Assembly: GCF_014206975.1 (NCBI RefSeq)
Contig: NZ_JACHOU010000009.1
Span: forward strand, 62,001 to 126,000
DNA length: 64,000 nucleotides
Direction: 5' to 3'
From: Aminobacter aganoensis
GTDB lineage: Bacteria > Pseudomonadota > Alphaproteobacteria > Rhizobiales > Rhizobiaceae
Shown here: piece after piece, positions 1 through 6,604 of the stretch
How the letters are laid out: each line of letters starts with the position of its first letter
Position numbering within the stretch: position 1 is the first letter of the stretch
The notes under the pieces: generated by a model
What the model saw: the letters and a program-made list of their open reading frames with translations, nothing else
What the model was told of the DNA's origin: nothing
Databases searched by the model: none
Translations under genes and position numbers: made by a program

Positions 1-1260
1 TGGACATTGCCAAGGCGGGCAGATCGACGGCCAACCCGGGCGGTCGGTTCTGTGTTCATGGCGAACCGCCGAGAGCGTCGCGACCCGACGGTGCCAGAGT
101 TCGGCCGCTTCATGAAAGGCCTTGATCCCGCGGGTTCCGATGATCGCCTTGTTGAGGATAGACAGGAAGGCGCGGCGATCCGGACTGTCGCGCAAACCCG
201 TCGGGAACGCCAACGAATGGAGGAAGACGTTGGCGACGATGGAACGGTTTGCCAGCACGAGCCGGTTGGCGACGACCGGCCGCAGAATATCGTCGGCAAG
301 AGAACTTATGGCGTCTGTAGCGTGCTGGTTGGCGCTGACATAGTCGACGCGGATGATGTTGTTGCGATGATACGCCGCCCATGGTGACAAGGACCATGCA
401 CTGGGCTGGTCTGGTTCGCCGCGGCCGGGCCATTCCGCAAGGGGAACGCCATGGGCTTTGAGTTCGGCAATCGTCGCCTCGAAATCAGTACCGATCCGCA
501 GTGCAGTGGTAAGGGATCGCGCACCACGAAGCGCCCTGAGTTCAGGTGTCGTGATGTTGAGCCGATCCATCAGCACGGGTTTGAGTGGAAGGCCCTCATC
601 GATGGTTGCGGTTATGTTCGGCTCGCGCAGGACCGTGGAAAGCGAGGCGTAGATCCGGAGCGCCTGCCAACGTCGGGTCAGCAGGATCGGCCGCCTCGGG
701 TCACCGGAATGATCGACAGCAAGCAGCCATTCGAGTGTCGAGCATGGGCTGGTCGGACGCTCTTCCAGACCGGGAATGTCGCGACGTAGCAGGCGTTTGA
801 GATGCATGTCGGTCAGATGACCCACCTGCAGCGCAACCGTTGCGATGGCTTTCGAGATCATCTCGGCCATGGTCTTCAGGGCGATCTCGCGCGCACCGGC
901 CTCGACAGCCTTTGCAAGCAGATCGATATAGCCGTAGCGATCCAGCCAGGTTCCGAGATCGAATTGCGGTGTTGAGCCGGCGCGACAGGCATTGGCCGTG
1001 ATCGCGGCTTCCATGTCCTTGACGAGCTGCGTGGCATGGGGATCGTCCTGGAGCTTCGGCTTGACGGAGACGCGGGCCTCGACGCCGTTGACCGAACGTC
1101 TGGCTGTGATCGTAGTCCTCGCGAATGCCGAGATCGTCACCAGGGCGTTGATCGCTGGATGCGTGCCGAGCTTCGCGAATGCCGGTACGTGCGAGAGAAG
1201 TTCTGCCGCTGAACATGCACGCAGATGGGTCCAGCTGGTGGATGGAGATGTGGCGTTCAT
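1..1260 (-). CDS. Unknown protein, partial (runs off left edge)
   Basis: An open minus-strand frame of 420 codons starts at ATG 1260 and has no stop before base 1, so the C-terminus is missing. The translation begins MNATSPSTSWTHLRACSAAE. It has ordinary coding composition and looks soluble and helical, with no signal peptide or membrane segment. I do not recognise the family. The start codon overlaps the stop of the upstream DUF6878 gene by four bases (ATGA), so the two are probably translationally coupled. It is the last visible member of a plasmid-type gene block. Frames antisense to it are shadows. Confidence 0.75.
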   Translation of the reverse strand, partial: MNATSPSTSWTHLRACSAAELLSHVPAFAKLGTHPAINALVTISAFARTTITARRSVNGVEARVSVKPKLQDDPHATQLVKDMEAAITANACRAGSTPQFDLGTWLDRYGYIDLLAKAVEAGAREIALKTMAEMISKAIATVALQVGHLTDMHLKRLLRRDIPGLEERPTSPCSTLEWLLAVDHSGDPRRPILLTRRWQALRIYASLSTVLREPNITATIDEGLPLKPVLMDRLNITTPELRALRGARSLTTALRIGTDFEATIAELKAHGVPLAEWPGRGEPDQPSAWSLSPWAAYHRNNIIRVDYVSANQHATDAISSLADDILRPVVANRLVLANRSIVANVFLHSLAFPTGLRDSPDRRAFLSILNKAIIGTRGIKAFHEAAELWHRRVATLSAVRHEHRTDRPGWPSICPPWQCP

Positions 1261-1757
1261 TGTGCGCCCTCCCCATCTGCGAGGACAGCGTCATGCTGAT
1301 GCGGGTCGATGGCCGCAGGGTCATCGTCATCATCGAGATCGTCTTCCTCAAAATCGTCCTCGCTGTCGTCCTCATCGTGGTAGGTCATGTTGCATTCGAA
1401 CCAATCCTCCTCGTCCGCCCTCGGCCTGATGAAGACTTCACCGGAACCGCCTTCATTGTTGATCCAGTCGCCCTCCGGCAAATTGGATGCGAGGTCGTCG
1501 AGATAGTGCCCGAGCGTGTGGATCTCGCCACGAGAGGAAAAACTGATCGGAAGCTCCGGGAGGTGCGTATCTTCGCGACCATCGGCATAAAGGATGCGTT
1601 CGAGATTGGTGTCCCCGGAGTCACCGCCACCATCAAGGTGGTACTCTATCTCTTCGATGCCGAGGGCTCGAAGGAGGTTCATCACCTGCTTGTCTTCGCT
1701 CGCCGGAACACATTGATCCGGCACGTAGCCGGCTGGGTTCGCTTGTTTAGCGTCCAT
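1257..1757 (-). CDS. DUF6878-like acidic protein
   Basis: This 166-aa protein has a central stretch (IEYHLDGGGDSGDT) typical of the plasmid-borne DUF6878 family, whose function is unknown. The C-terminal third is extremely acidic, with a run of Asp and Glu around residues 128-147. A strong ribosome site, AGGAGGT, lies six bases before ATG 1757. A perfect 8-bp inverted repeat sits just upstream in the leader. The stop overlaps the start of the next gene. The acidic tail could suggest a protein-binding or DNA-mimic role, but that is inference only. The family call is from memory of the pattern. Confidence 0.7.
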   Translation of the reverse strand: MDAKQANPAGYVPDQCVPASEDKQVMNLLRALGIEEIEYHLDGGGDSGDTNLERILYADGREDTHLPELPISFSSRGEIHTLGHYLDDLASNLPEGDWINNEGGSGEVFIRPRADEEDWFECNMTYHDEDDSEDDFEEDDLDDDDDPAAIDPHQHDAVLADGEGAQ

Positions 1758-1778
1758 TGTTACCTCCTGAAACGACGA

Positions 1779-1800
1779 AGCCCGGCGCGATGGCCGGGCT
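1779..1800 (-). promoter_or_regulatory. Leader hairpin upstream of the DUF6878 gene
   Basis: Perfect 8-bp arms AGCCCGGC and GCCGGGCT are separated by six bases. On the minus-strand transcript the hairpin ends about ten bases before the AGGAGGT ribosome site. It could be a terminator for the preceding gene or a translational control element. It is part of a series of such leaders in this block. Confidence 0.5.
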
Positions 1801-2017
1801 CGGTTGAAAATTGCAGATCGATATCGGCCCCTCGAAGGGCGAGAGGCATGGCAGCGATTGTCGGGATCAGTTTCGATCGTCGAGGTTCACGAACCGCATG
1901 CCACGCCGCAGCCGGCAGGGCCCTCCCCGCCCCGCCAGCGCGCACCCAAAACCGGCCCCTCTCTTCCTCTGCGGCCGGAACTAATGCGCGGATCGGATAG
2001 GGAAGGTGGTGCTGGCG

Positions 2018-2311
2018 TCACCAGTCGAATGCAGGCAGGCCGACAACCTGGTCGGCGTCACAGTCGAAGAGGATGTAGTCGAATCCCTGGCGCCGGGCCC
2101 AGGTCATGACGGCGAAGAGGTCGTCGGGAATGACATCTGGCCAGACGCCCGCGTTCTCTTCGTGGGCATAGAGGAACCAGCCATATTCGCCATAGGGAGC
2201 GCCAAGGCATGGCCAATCCTTGTTCGGTGTGTTGTCAAGCCGCTTGGCCGTAGTCTCGGAGACATGTGCCGTGGAGATCACGACAAAGCGGCGGGTTTCC
2301 AGCGTAGTCAT
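2018..2311 (-). CDS. DUF5983-like protein
   Basis: A 97-aa soluble protein beginning MTTLETRRFVVISTAHVSE and ending with a conserved-looking DYILFDCDAD segment followed by GLPAFDW, resembling the DUF5983 family found on alphaproteobacterial plasmids. The biochemical role is unknown. A longer frame exists (to 2392), but ATG 2311 has GGAG at the right distance (GGAGCTTTCCT-ATG) and is preceded by a stem-loop leader, so this start is preferred. The gene sits between two small unknown genes and DUF6878, all on the same strand. Confidence 0.7.
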   Translation of the reverse strand: MTTLETRRFVVISTAHVSETTAKRLDNTPNKDWPCLGAPYGEYGWFLYAHEENAGVWPDVIPDDLFAVMTWARRQGFDYILFDCDADQVVGLPAFDW

Positions 2312-2335
2312 AGGAAAGCTCCATGGAATTGGTGC

Positions 2336-2373
2336 AAGGACGATTGACGGCGACTGTGACCGCCTGCGTCCTT
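2336..2373 (-). promoter_or_regulatory. Leader hairpin upstream of the DUF5983 gene
   Basis: Outer arms AAGGACG and CGTCCTT (7 bp, perfect) enclose an inner GGCG/CGCC pairing. The hairpin lies about 25 bases upstream of the start, just before the GGAG ribosome site. It has the two-tier architecture seen upstream of other genes in this block. Confidence 0.45.
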
Positions 2374-2443
2374 GTCGAGGGGAGCCGATCACAGGGGCCA
2401 GATCACGGAGGCCTGCCCTGGCGGTATGGTGCGGCCGAACAGA

Positions 2444-2662
2444 TCAGAGCTCCTCGACGTCGGCGTCGGGATATTTCAGGAGGAACGCAGCAAGGACGGT
2501 CTCGACCGCGGCATAGGTTTTGATATCATCTGCCTCATCGAGAACGTCGCCATTCTCGTCTCGGACGAGCACGTCCCAGGAATCAGGTTCGATTGGACGC
2601 TCCGCGATTGTCGCACTGCCCTCCGGTAGCGTGCGCATCGGAAAAATCGTGATTTCGATCAT
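2444..2662 (-). CDS. Small unknown plasmid-block protein
   Basis: A 72-aa acidic protein, MIEITIFPMRTLPEGSATIA at the N-terminus, ending in a DADVEEL tail. No known domain is recognised. An upstream ATG (2689) would add nine residues. ATG 2662 is chosen because GAAAGAA lies six bases before it and the protein then starts with a normal beta-strand-like segment. It belongs to a run of tiny genes between the DNA-binding-like protein and DUF5983. Its codon usage matches its neighbours. Confidence 0.55.
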   Translation of the reverse strand: MIEITIFPMRTLPEGSATIAERPIEPDSWDVLVRDENGDVLDEADDIKTYAAVETVLAAFLLKYPDADVEEL

Positions 2663-2698
2663 GGTCGTTTCTTTCGCAATGGACGTCATGGGCGGTCG

Positions 2699-2917
2699 TC
2701 AAACGAACCGCCTGACAGCGATGATGATCCGGTGGTTGGCAGCGCCGACATGGTGATCGATACCGGCCACGATGTGCTTGACGCCTTTCGGTGCGGAGCC
2801 GATGAAGATTGTCTCGCCGACGCGCGGCAGCACCGCGAGGTTGCAGTGCCAGTAGGCGTCACCTTCTTCCTCGAACGTCACGCGGAGAGGCAGGTCGTAG
2901 CCATCCTCGATGTTCAT
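2699..2917 (-). CDS. Small unknown plasmid-block protein
   Basis: A 72-aa protein starting MNIEDGYDLPLRVTFEEEGD. The sequence alternates hydrophobic and charged residues, as in a small beta-rich fold, and ends IIIAVRRFV. ATG 2917 overlaps the stop of the preceding gene (ATGA) and is preceded by a strong GAGGAGGTGG site. The longer frame to 2962 is therefore rejected as the start. No family recognised. Coupled translation suggests joint function with the 63-aa product upstream. Confidence 0.65.
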   Translation of the reverse strand: MNIEDGYDLPLRVTFEEEGDAYWHCNLAVLPRVGETIFIGSAPKGVKHIVAGIDHHVGAANHRIIIAVRRFV

Positions 2918-3105
2918 GCCGGTTCCACCTCCTCGTTCTGGAGGTCCCAGCCGGTGTTCCAATGCGGATCATCGAAGTGGGGTGTGTCGATGGCACCCGA
3001 TGACACGACCTCGATGGCCTCGTCTTGATCTTCGGCCTCTACCTCGATTTCGATGATGCGTGTGGCCTTGAAGACCTGGACGATTCTGATCCTGTGCATT
3101 GCCAT
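2914..3105 (-). CDS. Small unknown plasmid-block protein
   Basis: A 63-aa protein beginning MAMHRIRIVQVFKATRIIEI. The early part is strongly beta-like and is followed by an acidic segment (EVEAEDQDEAIEVV). The pattern is similar to small plasmid-borne proteins with a single compact domain, but I cannot name it. The long upstream extension of the frame is discarded: ATG 3105 has GGAAG seven bases before it. The stop overlaps the start of the next gene by four bases. Confidence 0.65.
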   Translation of the reverse strand: MAMHRIRIVQVFKATRIIEIEVEAEDQDEAIEVVSSGAIDTPHFDDPHWNTGWDLQNEEVEPA

Positions 3106-3239
3106 GTCGTCTTCCTTTCGAAGGTGGTGCGGATCGATGGCGATGGATGTGGTTCGCCGCCGTTTTTGTCTGGCGAACATCGGAGCGCTGTGGCTGGATG
3201 ACACCGATATCGGTCGGGGATGGACGCACCGGCCTCTGG

Positions 3240-4094
3240 TCAGCGGGACGGGATATCGGTTTCGCGATCCGTCACCATGGTGAGCAGGTGGACCAGTTCG
3301 AACTTGTCGACTTTGCGAAAATCGATGCGTTCCAGCTGGTCGATAACGAAGCGGCGCAGGTCGGCCGGGGTGATGATCCACCGGCTTCCGCCTTGCTGCG
3401 GAAGGCGGTTGCCGTTGCGTTTCGACGCTTTCAGTTCGCCCGAGATGCAATAGGCGGTCATGGTCTTGTCGTCGAAGCCGAGGATCCGCGCGGCCTGCCT
3501 GGCGGAGAAGCCCTCATTGAACCGGCGAGACAGCCCGATACGCTTTGCGCGAACCATGATCGCAGTCGGTGATCGCCTGAATCCATGTTCCCGGAAGATT
3601 TCGGCACAGCGATCGGGGTTGTGGAGCGGAACCTTCGCCATCAGCGCGTCTTCGGCGGCCGTCCATGGTGGCTGCTTTTTGTGGGGCATGGTCAGCCCGA
3701 GCTTGCGTGCACGCTGCGAGAGCCACCAGCGTGGGACCCCGAGACGCTCGGCGAGCCTGTTTACAGCGCCACGTTGCTTGCCGTCCAACTCGGACCATGC
3801 GTCCTTCAGTGTCTCGTCGAAATCTGGTGGCGTCTCGATCCTGACTTTTGGCCCGCCGCCGACTTTGGCGGTCAGGCCGAGCTTGCCGGCCTGGACGTAG
3901 ACGCCCGATTTCGTTCGGTGCGCTGGCAGGTGCGCGAGACATGCTGCAGCGCCGCCAGTCGGATAGTAACGGCGGACGATATCTATTTCATCATTCGTCC
4001 AGAATCGCGGATCACGCCGGCCCGGGATGTAGGGTGTGGACAGACGTGGCAGATGCGCTCTGCCCTTGCTGAAAGAGACCGGTTGCAGGCTCAT
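3240..4094 (-). CDS. Putative DNA-binding protein with SANT/Myb-like and helix-turn-helix segments
   Basis: A 284-aa basic protein. Residues about 30-75 (FWTNDEIDIVRRYYPTGG, then repeated short helices ending KLGL) and about 140-190 (PPWTAAEDALMAKVPLHN, then AKRIGL) look like two Myb/SANT- or GcrA-like repeats. About 190-240 (FSARQAARILGFDDKTMTAY) resembles a MerR/excisionase-type helix-turn-helix, suggesting site-specific DNA binding. The start chosen is ATG 4094, which overlaps the stop of the HerA-like gene (ATGA); a GTG six bases upstream is an alternative. The regulator role is inference from composition and motifs. Confidence 0.65.
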   Translation of the reverse strand: MSLQPVSFSKGRAHLPRLSTPYIPGRRDPRFWTNDEIDIVRRYYPTGGAAACLAHLPAHRTKSGVYVQAGKLGLTAKVGGGPKVRIETPPDFDETLKDAWSELDGKQRGAVNRLAERLGVPRWWLSQRARKLGLTMPHKKQPPWTAAEDALMAKVPLHNPDRCAEIFREHGFRRSPTAIMVRAKRIGLSRRFNEGFSARQAARILGFDDKTMTAYCISGELKASKRNGNRLPQQGGSRWIITPADLRRFVIDQLERIDFRKVDKFELVHLLTMVTDRETDIPSR

Positions 4095-5458
4095 TGGCAC
4101 ATTCCCTTCTCGATCCGGATCGCGCGATCCTCGCCCTCGCCCATGAATTCGAGCGCGCCATATTGGTCGAGCAGGGTGATCGCCGCGGCGACCTCGGCCG
4201 GGTCGATGGAAAGCCCAGGGGCTATGTCGGCCACGTGGGCGCCGTTCGGCTGCAATCTGCGCAGTTCCTGGATGAGCCTGCCGGCGATCGGGAAAGCCGG
4301 ATCGCGAATGAAGGCGCGCACGGCCCTGAGACCGGGCACCAAGGCATTTTCCTCACGAAGATCGTCATCGGCCTGGGTCGCGTCGATCAGCGAGTCGAGG
4401 TCGAGCAGTTCAGCTGCCGTCTTGCTGTCGAGATCGTCCGGAGGCTCTATTTCGGGTCTTGCTCCGCGGTGATGTGTGACCACGCCGCCGACGCGCAGGA
4501 CGGCAGGCGACCGGGAGAACGCCGGTCCAACCGCGACGAAATCGCCGGGCTCGAGCATCGGGAGCCGGTCGAATGCCCTGCTGGCGTCCCAGCCGATGGT
4601 CTCGGCCGCGCGGCGGATATCAAGATCGAGCGTGTTCATGCCGACCAGGAAATTGTGCATCTCGGAGGCGACCGACTTGGCCAACCGCGCGAGGCGCTGG
4701 GTGGCGAGCACACCTGCGAGGCCACGTTTGCGGCCGCGGCTCATCAGGTCGACCACGGCGCCGATCGCCGATCGCCGCACCGAGGTCGCCGCCGTCGACT
4801 GTCCACCGAAAGGCGCGAACAGATGTGCCTCGTCCACGAACACGAGGCACGCATGCCAATGTGTCCTTGGTGCGTTGACGAGCGCTTCGAAGAACGCGGC
4901 GATCGCCTGCATCTGTCCTTCGCGATCCAGTTCCGACATATCGAGCAGGACCGAGATTCGATGTGCCCTTACGCGGGCGCCAAGTACGGCCAATGCGGCC
5001 GTGTCGAGCTTGTGCGCCTCGACATGGAAGTGACCATACGTCTCCGAAATAGAGCGGAACTCGCCTTCTGGATCGACGATGATCTGCTGGACGCGGCCGG
5101 CGGTCTGCTCGATCAGTCGACGCAACGTCCACGACTTGCCGGCCCCGGAAGCGCCCTGCACGAGCATGCGCCCGTCGAGAAGCCGCGCCAGGTCGAGGCC
5201 GATCGCCTCGTCCTGCTCAGTCTTTCCGAGGTCGACGTCTGCCGACCTAACCTGTCCAATCGGCGCATCGTCCTTTTCGGGCGTGGCGAAATTGGGAAGC
5301 GCAAGTTCGGGGATTTCATGACGGGCCTCATTGGCCAGCAGGAGCGCAAGGCGGCGGTCTGCAGGCGATAGTCTGGCCATTTGGTCTGGCTTCGGGAACA
5401 CCGTGCCGAATGCGCGGCTGATCGGCCGTTCCGGCGCCTCACGAATGGTCGCATTCAT
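4091..5458 (-). CDS. HerA/FtsK-superfamily P-loop ATPase
   Basis: A 455-aa soluble ATPase. The Walker A motif GASGAGKS is at residues 102-109 and the Walker B motif LVFVDEAH at about 205-212, followed by a conserved MSRGRKRGLAG segment and an LATQR motif, all typical of HerA-like DNA-pumping ATPases. The C-terminal 100 residues look like a winged helix. HerA proteins usually act with the NurA nuclease or with defence partners. No NurA is adjacent here; the next gene downstream encodes a DNA-binding-like protein, with a 4-base overlap. ATG 5458 has AAAGGAA at a suitable distance. A large hairpin precedes it. Confidence 0.8.
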   Translation of the reverse strand: MNATIREAPERPISRAFGTVFPKPDQMARLSPADRRLALLLANEARHEIPELALPNFATPEKDDAPIGQVRSADVDLGKTEQDEAIGLDLARLLDGRMLVQGASGAGKSWTLRRLIEQTAGRVQQIIVDPEGEFRSISETYGHFHVEAHKLDTAALAVLGARVRAHRISVLLDMSELDREGQMQAIAAFFEALVNAPRTHWHACLVFVDEAHLFAPFGGQSTAATSVRRSAIGAVVDLMSRGRKRGLAGVLATQRLARLAKSVASEMHNFLVGMNTLDLDIRRAAETIGWDASRAFDRLPMLEPGDFVAVGPAFSRSPAVLRVGGVVTHHRGARPEIEPPDDLDSKTAAELLDLDSLIDATQADDDLREENALVPGLRAVRAFIRDPAFPIAGRLIQELRRLQPNGAHVADIAPGLSIDPAEVAAAITLLDQYGALEFMGEGEDRAIRIEKGMCQ

Positions 5459-5503
5459 GGCGACATTCCTTTCTGGTTTTGAAGGGGAAAGATCCTCCCG
5501 TGC

Positions 5504-5557
5504 GGACGAAGCTGCGGCGTCGCGCTGGATCCGGCGGCAAGCGCAGCAGCTTCGTCC
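5504..5557 (-). promoter_or_regulatory. Long leader hairpin upstream of the HerA-like gene
   Basis: Perfect 12-bp arms GGACGAAGCTGC and GCAGCTTCGTCC enclose a 30-base loop that itself contains a GCGCT/AGCGC pairing. The structure lies between the upstream gene's stop (5576) and the start at 5458. It is the longest perfect stem in the block. It could be a terminator-less structured leader or an attenuator. Confidence 0.6.
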
Positions 5558-5575
5558 GTTTCGGGGTGGCGCGGC

Positions 5576-5968
5576 TCAGGCGGCGTGGCGGTCGGCAGAA
5601 AGCAAGCCGTTGCTGCCGATGCCGGTGATCGCGCGGACTGCCGCGGCAAGTGCCGGGATATCGTCGAGCATGATCAGCGCCACAAAGTGATTGGCGCCGC
5701 CGGTATAATCCTTGCGACCCTTGCAGGTGCGGATCAGGATGCCGTGTCCCGACGACATACCGAATTGGCCGACCTGGATATAGGCGCTGCCGTGGTGCAG
5801 GGTCACTTCACCTGAAACAGCTATGCCGGCCTTGTTCGAGCGCAGGTCATAGGATCCCGGCGGCAGGCGGAGTTCGGCGGCGAGTTTTTTCAGCCGCGAA
5901 CGGGCCGTCGTGTGAAAACGTCTCTTCTGGTGCTCGTCATAGGAGCAGGTCTTGGTCCAGTCGAACAT
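5576..5968 (-). CDS. Unknown conserved-looking protein
   Basis: A 130-aa protein starting MFDWTKTCSYDEHQKRRFHT. The N-terminal helix is basic, and the middle alternates glycine-rich beta strands (LHHGSAYIQVGQFGMSSGHG) with GGANHFVALI near residue 95. I do not recognise the family. The start is ATG 5968, with GGAG six bases before it; the upstream frame runs through a strong hairpin and is not used. It is preceded by an unknown gene (6054-6530) and followed by the HerA-like ATPase. Confidence 0.65.
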   Translation of the reverse strand: MFDWTKTCSYDEHQKRRFHTTARSRLKKLAAELRLPPGSYDLRSNKAGIAVSGEVTLHHGSAYIQVGQFGMSSGHGILIRTCKGRKDYTGGANHFVALIMLDDIPALAAAVRAITGIGSNGLLSADRHAA

Positions 5969-5986
5969 GTCGATCTCCATGAACGA

Positions 5987-6025
5987 GACAGGCCCGGCGA
6001 TCGCTGATGCGATCCCGGGCCTGTC
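5987..6025 (-). promoter_or_regulatory. Leader hairpin upstream of the 5576-5968 gene
   Basis: A near-perfect inverted repeat with a GACAGGCCCGG outer stem continuing into CGATCGC/GCGATC, one bulged base and a TGAT loop. It ends 12 bases before an ATGGAG ribosome site. The stem is strong enough to be a terminator, but there is no U-run, so a regulatory leader is equally possible. Confidence 0.6.
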
Positions 6026-6053
6026 GTCGGTGGATTCTATGTGGGTGAGAAAG

Positions 6054-6530
6054 TCAGGCGGGCGCGCGGCCTTCGATGACGTCGGCGCCAACCTCGTCGG
6101 CGGTCACCTCCTCGAGATAGGCGCGACTGTACCGATTGTTGGCGAGCCAGCGTTCCGCCGACTCCCTGTTCGGGGCAAGATGCAGAAGTTCCGGGATGTC
6201 GCCGAGCATTTGCAGGACGCGCACACTGCCTATGGCAGGGCGCTGAACGATCTCGAAACGCAGGTCGGTCTCGACCGAGTAGGTGCGCCTGACCGAGATG
6301 ATGACGGTGCCATCCTGGCCGAAATCGCCTTCGTGCAGCGTGAAGCAGGCGGGCGAACTGTAGGTCGGTCGCTCGCGCGGTGGTTCCTTCTTCACCAGGC
6401 GACCGGTGCTGTTGCGGGATTTCCAGGCGGCGAGCTTCTTCCTGAACCGCTCCGGTGGTTTCGGGGTTGAGTCAAGGTACCGAATGACGCTTCCCAGACT
6501 GGCGCAATCGTAGACGATATTTGCGGGCAT
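6054..6530 (-). CDS. Unknown plasmid-block protein
   Basis: A 158-aa soluble protein starting MPANIVYDCASLGSVIRYLD. The first 50 residues are basic (PERFRKKLAAWKSRNSTGR). The rest forms alternating strands, and the tail is Glu/Asp-rich. There are no recognisable catalytic motifs. AGGAG lies about ten bases before ATG 6530. It sits between the ParB-like gene, from which a hairpin separates it, and another unknown gene, and is probably co-transcribed with them. Confidence 0.6.
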   Translation of the reverse strand: MPANIVYDCASLGSVIRYLDSTPKPPERFRKKLAAWKSRNSTGRLVKKEPPRERPTYSSPACFTLHEGDFGQDGTVIISVRRTYSVETDLRFEIVQRPAIGSVRVLQMLGDIPELLHLAPNRESAERWLANNRYSRAYLEEVTADEVGADVIEGRAPA

Positions 6531-6560
6531 TTGCGATTTTCTCCTATGCGAAAGCGGAAA

Positions 6561-6584
6561 GGGCCCGGCAGATTTGCCAGGCCC
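6561..6584 (-). promoter_or_regulatory. Hairpin between parB-like gene and next gene
   Basis: Arms GGGCCCGGCA and TGCCAGGCCC pair with one mismatch around a GATT loop. On the minus strand it follows the ParB-like stop codon by about 20 bases and precedes a CTTTCCGCTTTC stretch and the AGGAG site. It may be a weak terminator or a leader element. Confidence 0.5.
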
Positions 6585-6604
6585 AGTGCGGATCGAGTGG
6601 GCGA

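Noticed and set aside
701-1375. 224-codon minus-strand frame
   Set aside because: Out of frame with the edge-crossing 420-codon gene and the DUF6878 gene, both of which show coupling and better composition.
4094-5371. 425-codon open frame on the plus strand
   Set aside because: Antisense shadow of the HerA-like ATPase; no ribosome site or motif.
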